Part shown: piece by piece, positions 15,192 through 22,114 of the stretch
Numbering within the stretch: position 1 is the stretch's first letter
Layout of the letters: each line of letters starts with the position of its first letter
DNA from: Desulfurococcales archaeon ex4484_217_1
GTDB lineage: Archaea; Thermoproteota; Thermoprotei_A; EX4484-217-1
Assembly (NCBI GenBank): GCA_002254745.1
Contig: NJED01000001.1
Span: 1 to 32,490 of the forward strand
Length of the DNA: 32,490 nucleotides
Direction: 5' to 3'
Notes under the pieces: model-generated
The model's database searches: none
What the model was told of the DNA's origin: nothing
Seen by the model: the letters and a program-made list of their open reading frames with translations, nothing else
Made by a program: the position numbers and the translations under genes

Positions 15192-16187
15192 TCATGCACT
15201 TTTCGTTACCTCCAATATATTGCTTATTATTTCGCTAACATCTGCTGCCTTAGGGGGCCATGTCCTTAAAAGATCACGCATAAGTAGCGGTATGGCTTGA
15301 GGAGCTATTACCCCATACTCTGTTATTATGGCATCTACGTACTCTGGAGGTATGACATCTAATACAGGTATTTCTGTTTTAATACCTCCTATTTTCTCCT
15401 TTACTTCTCCGGGTAATATGGTTTCTTCAGGTGCTTGAGGTATCCTAACGAGTTCTCCAAAAACTGTTTCATAGTTGAATTTGAGCGTTGATGCGGCTAC
15501 GAAAACCCTAACCCTAGCTTCATGAGCTATTAGGGCCATGAGCGACGAGCCGACTTTACTAATTACTGCTCCATTAGCTGCTACAGCTTCTGCTCCCAGA
15601 AGCACCCTAGTAGTATACTTCATGAAATATCTCATGGCCGAGTCTACAATTAAAGTTACCTTTAGCCCCAATTTGCTTAGTTCAGAAGCAACTATTTTCC
15701 CATCGTCGCCTGGCCTAGATTCTGTAACAAAAACTTCGAATTTTTTACCTTGTTCCAAAGCTTTTTCAAAAATCTTCATAACTGTCTTACTATAAGCAGA
15801 AGTCATTATTATGTCTCCTGGAATTATTCTATTAGCACCTATGGTAGCTATTCTTTCTATGCTGTTCGTCATTCTACCTTTTATTCTCCTGATCTTGTTC
15901 AGTAATGCTTCCTTGGCTTTGGGCAATTTAGGCTTACTATTAACTACATTGTTTAATTCTAGTAAAATGTCCCTAGAACAGTTAATTAGCATTGCAGCTG
16001 TAGGTCTAACCTTAATTACTTCATTTACCATATAGATAATGTCTAATACTAATGAGTTAAGATCTTTAGACTTCTTAATTATGCACTCTAGAGTATTAAG
16101 AGTTTCCTCAACTAGCTCTGTTGAACTTCTAATTTTCCAAGATATAATGTTACTGACAAGTTTCGAAACTAAAGTTTTTGCTTCCAT
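15192..16187 (-). CDS. aIF2B/R15P-isomerase family protein lacking the catalytic Cys and Asp
   Basis: A 331-residue complete member of the eIF2B alpha/beta/delta-like family that includes R15P isomerase and methylthioribose-1-phosphate isomerase. Seen: a helical N-terminal half, IPGDIIMTSAYSKTVM, VFVTESRPGDDGK, VTLIVDSAMRYFMK, GAEAVAANGAVISKVGSS, and VIPPEYVDAIITEYG near the C-terminus. Where R15P isomerase has the catalytic Cys (THC) it has A131, and where the Asp is expected (GAD) it has E200. It is therefore probably a regulatory or divergent paralogue rather than an isomerase, although loss of the broken neighbour may have left it as the only copy here. It lies 17 nt after the uridine phosphorylase gene. 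Confidence 0.83.
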   Translation of the reverse strand: MEAKTLVSKLVSNIISWKIRSSTELVEETLNTLECIIKKSKDLNSLVLDIIYMVNEVIKVRPTAAMLINCSRDILLELNNVVNSKPKLPKAKEALLNKIRRIKGRMTNSIERIATIGANRIIPGDIIMTSAYSKTVMKIFEKALEQGKKFEVFVTESRPGDDGKIVASELSKLGLKVTLIVDSAMRYFMKYTTRVLLGAEAVAANGAVISKVGSSLMALIAHEARVRVFVAASTLKFNYETVFGELVRIPQAPEETILPGEVKEKIGGIKTEIPVLDVIPPEYVDAIITEYGVIAPQAIPLLMRDLLRTWPPKAADVSEIISNILEVTKSA

Positions 16188-16204
16188 ATTTTCATCCTTA
16201 AAGC

Positions 16205-17044
16205 TTACATGGTTAAGGAAGGATAGAAATACTTCTTGCCTTTTTTTGTCTTTATATTATCCCACCCGTAAAGTATGCGGACAGCTTCATTAGCTACTTT
16301 TATAGCATCTTCTACGCCAGCATCTACAATGAATTCGTCAGTTACCCTATTGGCTACTGCAGCACATACACTACCAGCTCTGGCACCATAAATGTTAGCT
16401 AGTGTAAATATTGTAGAAGATTCCATTTCAAAATTTAAAACATTTGCTCTTTGAAGATCAGAGATTATGTTTTTCATCCAGCTTAACATATAACCCTTAA
16501 ACCCGGGTCTACCTTGTCCAGTATAGAAAGAATCCGTGGAAGCTGATATGCCTACGTGATATTTTACTCCTAAACTTTCTGCCGCTTCAATAAGTGCTAA
16601 AACAACTTCATAGCTGGCGGCAGCAGGGTACTCTGTAAATACGTACTGCTTACTTGTTCCATCAAGTCTTACAGCAGCTGTAGTAATTATTAAGTCCCCA
16701 ACTCCAATGAACTTTTGAATAGCCCCCGTAGTACCTACTCTTATGAATGTGTGGGCACCTACACGTAAAAGCTCTTCAACAGCTATTGCAGCCGCCGGCC
16801 CGCCTATACCAGTACTTGTTGCAGATATGGGAGCTCCTCTATACTTCCCGGTGAAAGTTACGTACTCTCTATGCTTTGCTACTTCTCTTTTCTCATCCCA
16901 GTACTTGGCGATTCTGTAAACTCTTCCTGGGTCTCCAGGCAAAAGAACATATGGAGCTACATCTCCAGGTTTGCAGTGAATGTGGTATTGTTTACCCTTC
17001 TCTGTTTGAGGCACTGCTGCAGAAACTATTTTCTCCTTAAACAT
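16205..17044 (-). CDS. udp: Uridine phosphorylase (PNP/UDP family)
   Basis: Phosphorolysis of uridine (or another nucleoside) to base and ribose-1-phosphate. Seen in 279 residues: YVLLPGDPGRV (phosphate-binding GDP), TSTGIGGPAAAIAVEEL, FIRVGTTGAI, RLDGTSKQYV, FEMESSTIFTLA (the ribose-binding Glu-Met-Glu) and GSVCAAVANR. The ATG at 17044 has GGTGA 3 nt upstream. It leads a four-gene operon: udp, aIF2B-like, broken R15P isomerase, PfkB kinase. In the known archaeal scheme, phosphorylase makes ribose-1-phosphate, a PfkB kinase makes ribose-1,5-bisphosphate, and R15P isomerase makes RuBP. Substrate preference cannot be read from sequence alone. Confidence 0.9.
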   Translation of the reverse strand: MFKEKIVSAAVPQTEKGKQYHIHCKPGDVAPYVLLPGDPGRVYRIAKYWDEKREVAKHREYVTFTGKYRGAPISATSTGIGGPAAAIAVEELLRVGAHTFIRVGTTGAIQKFIGVGDLIITTAAVRLDGTSKQYVFTEYPAAASYEVVLALIEAAESLGVKYHVGISASTDSFYTGQGRPGFKGYMLSWMKNIISDLQRANVLNFEMESSTIFTLANIYGARAGSVCAAVANRVTDEFIVDAGVEDAIKVANEAVRILYGWDNIKTKKGKKYFYPSLTM

Positions 17045-17119
17045 TGTTCACCTCAATTAAGCTTTAATATACTATATGCGTTGAAAAGCTAAATACTTCT
17101 CTCACAACAGTAAATATTC

Positions 17120-17185
17120 TAGGAGATGATGAACCTTTCCCTCTCTGAGCGAAAGCCGATGATATAAATGGCCGCAGCTGACCAG
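17120..17185 (+). ncRNA. C/D box sRNA (2'-O-methylation guide)
   Basis: All four boxes are in order and properly spaced: C box ATGATGA (17126-17132), 12-nt guide (17133-17144), D' box CTGA (17145-17148), an 8-nt GCGAAAGC linker, C' box CCGATGA (17156-17162, two mismatches to RUGAUGA), 15-nt guide (17163-17177), and D box CTGA (17178-17181). A short GG/CC stem flanks it. The D' guide is complementary over 11 nt to the conserved 23S rRNA segment GAGGGAAAGGU (domain I, recalled from memory). By the D-plus-five rule it would modify the second G of its GGG. The target of the D guide is unknown; it would be CUGCGGCCAUU-like. A TATA-like AGCTAAATAC (17088-17095) sits about 25 nt upstream of the 5' end. 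Confidence 0.85.
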
Positions 17186-17199
17186 TAGGGTTTTAAATA

Positions 17200-17586
17200 A
17201 TGTCTAAAGTAAGAATAATTGACGGCTATAGGAGAATTCTTGCTGTTCAAAGAGAGTACGTAGAGGAACTTAAAGAATACAATAACTTAGTTAAGAAGTT
17301 TGGATTTTACTTAAAACCAACACACGTAGTCAGTGTGAAAGGTAAGAAGTATATTTATCATGGTCGCTACTGGTGGAAAATAACCTACGTTAGAGAACAT
17401 GGAAAAACTAAGGTCAAGTGGAAATATGTGGGTAAAGATGTTCCCAGAGGCCTTCCTCAACCCCCTCGCAATCCTCTTAAAGGGTTAAACTATATGAGAG
17501 AAGGAAACGATGTCATTCTTAACCTAGACTCCTTCTCAAAATTTAAACACATATTTTACGGATTAAAACTAGTTATTAAGGAATAG
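17200..17586 (+). CDS. Hypothetical basic protein
   Basis: A 128-residue basic protein starting just below the C/D sRNA. A helical N-terminal stretch (ILAVQREYVEELKEYNNLVK) precedes a strand-rich part KYIYHGRYWWKITY and KTKVKWKYVGKDVPRGLPQP. The I-x-G-R-Y-x-Y plus K-W-K-Y-V-G-K pattern is reminiscent of small basic modules that carry YLGK-like ends, but I do not recognise a family. The ATG at 17200 has no Shine-Dalgarno motif and lies close to a TTTTAAATA element, so a leaderless or sRNA-linked transcript is possible. No function is assigned. Confidence 0.55.
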   Translation: MSKVRIIDGYRRILAVQREYVEELKEYNNLVKKFGFYLKPTHVVSVKGKKYIYHGRYWWKITYVREHGKTKVKWKYVGKDVPRGLPQPPRNPLKGLNYMREGNDVILNLDSFSKFKHIFYGLKLVIKE

Positions 17587-17634
17587 TTTAGAAGCCAACA
17601 TAGTGTATTATGTTTTAGAGTTTTTATTTAAAGC

Positions 17635-17689
17635 TTTTATACTCATACATTTTTAGAAATACTTGAAACGGAATTTAGAAACCAAGGTG
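17635..17689 (+). promoter_or_regulatory. Promoter and ribosome site of hsp20
   Basis: A TATA-like TTTTATAC (17635-17642) predicts a start near 17665. AAGGTG (17684-17689) lies 9 nt before the ATG at 17699, which decides the start over the in-frame TTG at 17663. Confidence 0.5.
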
Positions 17690-17698
17690 TATGTGTAT

Positions 17699-18238
17699 AT
17701 GCCTAGAAGAAGAAAAAGTTTCTGGGACATTTTTGACGAATTTTTTGAAGACATTTTTGAAAACCTTGATAAGGAGTTTAGAGATTGGATGAGAAGAATA
17801 GAGAGAATGGAAGAATTAGCTGAAGAATTTGGAGAAAGAAGAGTATATGGTCCTTACGTTTACGGTTTCAGTATAACCATAGGCCCCGACGGTAAACCTA
17901 TAATTAAAGAGTTCGGCAATGTTAGACGTATTGCAGGCAGACCAAAGATTTCTGAGGAAAGAGAACCTCTTGTAGATGTTATAGAGGATAAGGATACAAT
18001 AACAGTTGTTGCTGAAGTTCCCGGAGTGAACAAGGAGGATATAGATGTAAAAATTAAGGGCAGGACATTAGTAATCTCAGCAGCTAGTGGTGATAGGAAG
18101 TACTATAAAGAAGTAGAATTACCTGCTGATGTTAAACCTGAAACAGCTAAAGCAAACTATAGAAACGGCGTCCTTGAAGTTAAAATAAAGAAAGTAAAGG
18201 AGGAAGCTGAGGAAGGATTTAAAATTAGGGTAGAGTAA
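17699..18238 (+). CDS. hsp20: Small heat shock protein (Hsp20/alpha-crystallin)
   Basis: ATP-independent holdase chaperone that forms large oligomers. Seen in about 179 residues: an acidic/aromatic N-terminal arm (WDIFDEFFEDIFENLDKEF), then an alpha-crystallin domain at about 85-165 (PLVDVIEDKDTITVVAEVPG, EDIDVKIKGRTLVISAAS, YYKEVELPADV, ANYRNGVLEVKIKK). The I-x-V tail motif in FKIRVE docks neighbouring subunits. Sequence, length and domain order are normal for the family. It has its own promoter and is followed 24 nt later by priL, possibly on the same transcript. Confidence 0.92.
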   Translation: MPRRRKSFWDIFDEFFEDIFENLDKEFRDWMRRIERMEELAEEFGERRVYGPYVYGFSITIGPDGKPIIKEFGNVRRIAGRPKISEEREPLVDVIEDKDTITVVAEVPGVNKEDIDVKIKGRTLVISAASGDRKYYKEVELPADVKPETAKANYRNGVLEVKIKKVKEEAEEGFKIRVE

Positions 18239-18262
18239 TTTTAGTGCCCAAGCTGTTTAACT

Positions 18263-19396
18263 ATGAACAGACAAAGTTCTAGGAAAAGCGTGAAAGTACA
18301 CATAGACTTTACTAAATACCCTTTTTTAATTCAACCTACACAATATTTTAACATAAAGTATAATGTGAAGCTAGGTTTTATAGAGATCTTAAAAACCATG
18401 GACATTGAAAAGTTAAAGAGAAGAGTAAGAGAGAGAATTTTAGGTGCAATAAAAGGAAAAATACCTGATCCCTTCGGAGTATCTGATGATGAAGAAATTG
18501 CAGCATACTATTTAAGCATAATTGTACTATCCATTATCAATGATAAATGGCTTATCAGAAGGTATGCAGTAGCTGAAGCTGAAAGAATAAGGAAGTACTT
18601 GGTAAGCGAAAGTAATGATGTTTTGTCCGTAATAGCAAACACATTAGGAATATTGCTAGATAATATAGAGCAGAGACCTTTGAGAATTCCTTACTTTATC
18701 AGTAAGGGAATAATATATGATGTAAAATATGTATTTAGAGTTCACGTTAAAGATTATCTTAAGTCCATAAGGCTTCATAGCGACCTTTCTTGGAAACTAG
18801 TTAATCAAATAGTTTCAGAAGGATTTGTTTACTTAACCAGGGAGAAGGTTATTAGGTATTTGGTTGAAATCATAACTAATATTATAGAACGTCAAGTTAA
18901 GCCCTTAACTAAGGAAGAAGTACCTAGCTTAATTAAGGAAATCTTAAGTGACGTAGAAGTAGAAGTGCAGAAAATTAGGAAAGAGCACGCACAATATGCA
19001 CTCTATGCTAGTATGAGAGAGAAATTTGATGAACTCCGAAGTTTAGGAATTATAGTTTTTGAAGCTTTTCCCCCATGCATCAAAGCCCTATATCAAGATG
19101 CATTAGATGGTAAACATCTTTCACACCATGCTAGATTTGCTTTAGCCACTTTTCTCCTCAACATAGGATTAGATGTAAACTCTGTTGTTAACGTTTTTAG
19201 GAAACTGCCAGATTTTGATGAAACTATTGCCAAATACCAGGTTGAACACCTTGCAGGCTTAAGAGGTTCTAGGAAAAAATATAAACCCTACAATTGCGAT
19301 ACTATGAGAACACTTGGTCTATGTATCGAAGAATGTAATGTAAAGAACCCTTTAGTAAAGTATTATAGGAATGTGCTGAAAATTAAGCGAGCTTAA
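18263..19396 (+). CDS. priL: DNA primase large subunit PriL
   Basis: Regulatory subunit of the archaeal heterodimeric primase, which makes primers with PriS. Seen in 377 residues: the N-terminal domain from YPFLIQPTQYFNIKYNVKLG, and the C-terminal Fe-S domain with the four expected cysteines C272 (PPCIKAL), C345 (YNCDTM), C354 (GLC) and C358 (EEC). SHHARFALATFLLNIGL and HLAGLRGSRKKYKPYNC are typical of the primer-synthesis part. The catalytic PriS is not in this window, which is common as the subunits need not be adjacent. The gene follows hsp20 and overlaps the convergent next gene by 14 nt. Confidence 0.92.
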   Translation: MNRQSSRKSVKVHIDFTKYPFLIQPTQYFNIKYNVKLGFIEILKTMDIEKLKRRVRERILGAIKGKIPDPFGVSDDEEIAAYYLSIIVLSIINDKWLIRRYAVAEAERIRKYLVSESNDVLSVIANTLGILLDNIEQRPLRIPYFISKGIIYDVKYVFRVHVKDYLKSIRLHSDLSWKLVNQIVSEGFVYLTREKVIRYLVEIITNIIERQVKPLTKEEVPSLIKEILSDVEVEVQKIRKEHAQYALYASMREKFDELRSLGIIVFEAFPPCIKALYQDALDGKHLSHHARFALATFLLNIGLDVNSVVNVFRKLPDFDETIAKYQVEHLAGLRGSRKKYKPYNCDTMRTLGLCIEECNVKNPLVKYYRNVLKIKRA

Positions 19397-19913
19397 AAAC
19401 TATTCTTTCGCAACCTGACATCCTATCGCCCTTTCTAACCCAAATGAAGAGTTTATTGTTGCTTACAAGGTCATAGTCTCCATCAACGTAAACTTCAAGT
19501 ATTTTGGTTCGTTCCGGGAAGAACCAATATACTTCATAGTCGTACTCTGCTACGGTCTTATCATAGTAGTCCTCAAAGATGTTAATGCCCCTCTTTAATG
19601 CTCCTTTAAACTTTATGAAATATACTATGTAAGGTAGATCAACGTACCCTATAAAGTCAATATTTATAAACTTAACGTCTAAGTTTACTTGCTGACCGTT
19701 TATGAGAACTTTCTCTTCTCTCAAGATTTCCTTAATAACAGAATATAGCCTGTTAATTTCATTATAATATTCACGGGGTTTATGGAGAAGCTTGTAAAAA
19801 TACTCTTCTGGGTCAAGATATTGATATTTCAATATTTGATTGAAAATACCGTTCCGTTCAACTATAAAGTAGGACTCGGCATGTATGGGTATAATACTAC
19901 TTAAATTGTTCAA
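19383..19913 (-). CDS. Hypothetical crenarchaeal-type protein
   Basis: A 176-residue soluble protein rich in Tyr, Phe and Asp with mixed strands and helices (LDPEEYFYKLLHKPREYYNE, VKFINIDFIGYVDLPYIVYF, EYDYEVYWFFPERTKILEVY). No recognised motif. The TTG start at 19913 has GGTGG 6 nt upstream. It lies downstream of the ced operon on the same strand, separated by a 135-nt GC-rich non-coding stretch, and its 3' end overlaps priL by 14 nt. No function assigned. Confidence 0.5.
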   Translation of the reverse strand: MNNLSSIIPIHAESYFIVERNGIFNQILKYQYLDPEEYFYKLLHKPREYYNEINRLYSVIKEILREEKVLINGQQVNLDVKFINIDFIGYVDLPYIVYFIKFKGALKRGINIFEDYYDKTVAEYDYEVYWFFPERTKILEVYVDGDYDLVSNNKLFIWVRKGDRMSGCERIVFKLA

Positions 19914-19940
19914 GAAGAACCACCAAAGAGAGTGTTGATT

Positions 19941-20024
19941 GGGATGTATGATGCTGCCTAGGGGTGACCTCCGTGTTCATCCCTACCCTTGCGAGGTTAG
20001 ATCACACGGTTCTATTTCTAGAAC
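19941..20024. ncRNA. Candidate structured non-coding RNA, GC-rich
   Basis: Positions 19951-20010 are 57% G+C in a region otherwise strongly AT-rich and free of genes, the classic sign of structured RNA in hyperthermophiles. Possible stems: GGGATG (19941-19946) with CATCCC (19978-19983); GTGACCTC (19964-19971) with GAGG-TTAGA-TCAC (19993-20005); or CCGTGT (19971-19976) with ACACGG (20004-20009). A separate hairpin is GTTCTA-TTTC-TAGAAC (20009-20024). These compete, so the fold and the strand are not certain. No C/D boxes, no tRNA T-arm and no clear H/ACA ending were found. Confidence 0.35.
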
Positions 20025-20048
20025 AATAATACTGGGTTTTATTATATT

Positions 20049-21923
20049 TTACCTATTTTCCACCTTAGTTATTATGTTTCGTGTCTCCATGTTTTCCGGT
20101 ATTATTTTTACCCATATTGGTCTAGGATCTCCTGTAATTCTGATTAATGCTTCTCCTGTTTTTAACCATGTCATTCTCTCTTTCTCTTCCTCATTAAGTT
20201 TCATGTACTTAGCTACAGCTTCTATATAGTCTTTGCTGTTAGAGCCAAATACTATGATTGTACCAGCATTATCAAGTACGTCTTTCGGGAAATCAGTAAT
20301 ATCCTGTGATGCAAGGGCTACGGCTAAGCCGTATCCTCTACCTTCTTTTACTAAGCTTCTAACTATTTTCGAACTTGACTTAGTGTCAGTTAATCTCCAA
20401 GCTTCATCTATGAGAACTAAGTGCCTAAGCTTATTTGTTGGCGTCAATGTTAGCATGTAATTGGTAAGTATTTGCAAAATTGCTAATGCATATACTTTTC
20501 TATATTCTTCAGGTAGCTTGTATAGGGCAAAAATTACAGGTTTCTTCACTATGGAGAATACGTTGTTGTAGTTACTACCTAAAAATACTTTACTATTTAA
20601 TTGTTCTATTTTCGTAAGTAGTGTGTAAAATTTTAGCTCAAGTTCAGGATTTGAAGATTTTTCTTCTTTAATTATACTTATTAGAGTTTCCAAGTTGGGA
20701 TGTTGAGTGCGTTCATACGATTTAAGTATCGACATGTAGAGTATATATTCTTCAGCAGGTTCTAAGTCTGTTAATGCCTTAATAAGGTCTACTAATTGTT
20801 TAGCTCTAAGTCTTGGACTTGTAAACCATGGCAACATTAAATTAACTGGTGTTTTCTCAGGGTCTACTATTGAAACGCCTATAGTTTTACTTAGCCCAAT
20901 AAATTCTCCTCTCAAATCCAGAACCCATATAGGTACATCGTATTGCCCAATAACCCTCTTAGCTATTGTGTATAGTAATGTTGTTTTACCTCTACCTGTA
21001 GGTCCAACAATAACCATGTGCTTAGTTAAGTATTTTTCGAAGTCGTAAAATACTAGCGTTCCATAGTCTATATCTTCACCTATAAATATTCCCCCACCTG
21101 AAATCTTTGGTCTTTTAACATACCCTATGGGTGTTAGGAAACCCAAGTTGGATTCGAGCACGGTTATAGGTTTACTTTCACCTAGAAGACCATGTGTTAT
21201 AGCTTCTAATACTTCCTCTTCAGATGCTCTCTTCAACTCTAGTCCTAAACTCGCTTTAAAAGTCGATGATAATGTTTCACCTTTCCTTTTTAGCTTCTCG
21301 TAGAGTCTTCTAACATTTTTGTCTTGCGCTGTGGCTACTAAATACATTTTCACATTGACTGGCGTTTCTCCTCTACTTATTCTATTAAATAATGTTTCAA
21401 GTTTCTGCAGTTTTCTCTGGACATAGGGGTTAGCAGGATCCGCAGAAAGCAACACTTTATAGTTAGTTATGGTGCGCTCAAGATTTCTAATGTACTTCCT
21501 CACATCTCCGCTCTTTTTAATTAAAAGTAGAGAGGTATTATCTTCAGATGCAACTATAAAGTTAGTGAAAGCTCTTATTTGCTGCAGTAAGAAGCTTTGG
21601 GATACATCGGCAAACGTATATGGTATTTCGCTTACCGCATATACTACTGCTCCTTTGTATACATCTTTGCTGGGTATAATCGCTATGTTCTCTTCAACAT
21701 GAAAATCGTTTATGTCTTTAATATTCCTTCCTCTAAATCTAATGCTTAGCAGTCTCCCAAATTTCCCTTTACCTATCATCATTAAAGATGCGGCAATAAT
21801 TGTTGGGAGCACCAGTAAGACTAGGTAATATGGATATTCGAGAAAGCGAATACCAGAAATGTATATGAAAACAGTTAGGCCTACTGTTATAAGCACATAT
21901 GGTATTACTTTATTACTTTCCAC
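20049..21923 (-). CDS. cedB: CedB-like HerA/VirB4-family ATPase of the archaeal DNA import system
   Basis: Motor ATPase predicted to power uptake of DNA across the membrane (Ced, crenarchaeal exchange of DNA). Seen: two N-terminal membrane helices (PYVLITVGLTVFIYISGI and YYLVLLVLPTIIAASLMMIG), then a HerA/FtsK-type core with Walker A GPTGRGKT at about residues 305-313, and IWVLDLRGEF. Walker B is LVLIDEAW at about 500, followed by VKEGRGYGLAVALASQDITDF. GTG at 21923 with GGTGA just upstream is preferred to the GTG at 21932 inside that motif; cedA2 overlaps it. In Sulfolobus cedB lies apart from cedA; here all four subunits form one operon. Confidence 0.85.
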   Translation of the reverse strand: MESNKVIPYVLITVGLTVFIYISGIRFLEYPYYLVLLVLPTIIAASLMMIGKGKFGRLLSIRFRGRNIKDINDFHVEENIAIIPSKDVYKGAVVYAVSEIPYTFADVSQSFLLQQIRAFTNFIVASEDNTSLLLIKKSGDVRKYIRNLERTITNYKVLLSADPANPYVQRKLQKLETLFNRISRGETPVNVKMYLVATAQDKNVRRLYEKLKRKGETLSSTFKASLGLELKRASEEEVLEAITHGLLGESKPITVLESNLGFLTPIGYVKRPKISGGGIFIGEDIDYGTLVFYDFEKYLTKHMVIVGPTGRGKTTLLYTIAKRVIGQYDVPIWVLDLRGEFIGLSKTIGVSIVDPEKTPVNLMLPWFTSPRLRAKQLVDLIKALTDLEPAEEYILYMSILKSYERTQHPNLETLISIIKEEKSSNPELELKFYTLLTKIEQLNSKVFLGSNYNNVFSIVKKPVIFALYKLPEEYRKVYALAILQILTNYMLTLTPTNKLRHLVLIDEAWRLTDTKSSSKIVRSLVKEGRGYGLAVALASQDITDFPKDVLDNAGTIIVFGSNSKDYIEAVAKYMKLNEEEKERMTWLKTGEALIRITGDPRPIWVKIIPENMETRNIITKVENR

Positions 21924-22104
21924 TAATCTCACCTCTTACTATGTTCCTGTAATAAGTTAAGATAGCTAATACGGGGAAAAATATTAGAATAGAGAGCAGT
22001 ATTGATAAGGATAAGTCTATTTGGTTTAAATGCGTGAGCACACTGTATACTACAAATATTATGGTAAGGATATACATTATTATCATAGTTTTAAAGGGTT
22101 CCAT
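21913..22104 (-). CDS. cedA2: CedA2-like small membrane protein
   Basis: A 63-residue protein with two membrane helices (MIIMYILTIIFVVYSVLT and ILLSILIFFPVLAILTYY) joined by a short NQIDLS loop, and a charged C-terminal tail. Its place between cedA and cedB and its size and topology match the second small subunit of the Ced apparatus. The sequence itself is too short for a motif-based call, so the assignment rests on context. The gene starts 10 nt after cedA ends and overlaps cedB. Confidence 0.65.
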   Translation of the reverse strand: MEPFKTMIIMYILTIIFVVYSVLTHLNQIDLSLSILLSILIFFPVLAILTYYRNIVRGEISGK

Positions 22105-22114
22105 AATATCACGC

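Noticed and set aside
14316..15199. Two separate functional subunits of an eIF2B-like protein
   Set aside because: The join lacks exactly 42 residues of the paralogue between TE and AD, in the middle of the core fold; split subunits would not lose such a segment.
17120..17199. 5' leader of the 17200 gene rather than an independent RNA
   Set aside because: The four boxes in order, the guide spacing and an rRNA complement favour a C/D sRNA; a leader would not need them, though co-transcription is possible.
19939..20229. 96-codon plus-strand frame covering the GC-rich island and the 3' end of cedB
   Set aside because: More than half of it is antisense to cedB, and the N-terminal part falls in foldable GC-rich sequence; no family features.
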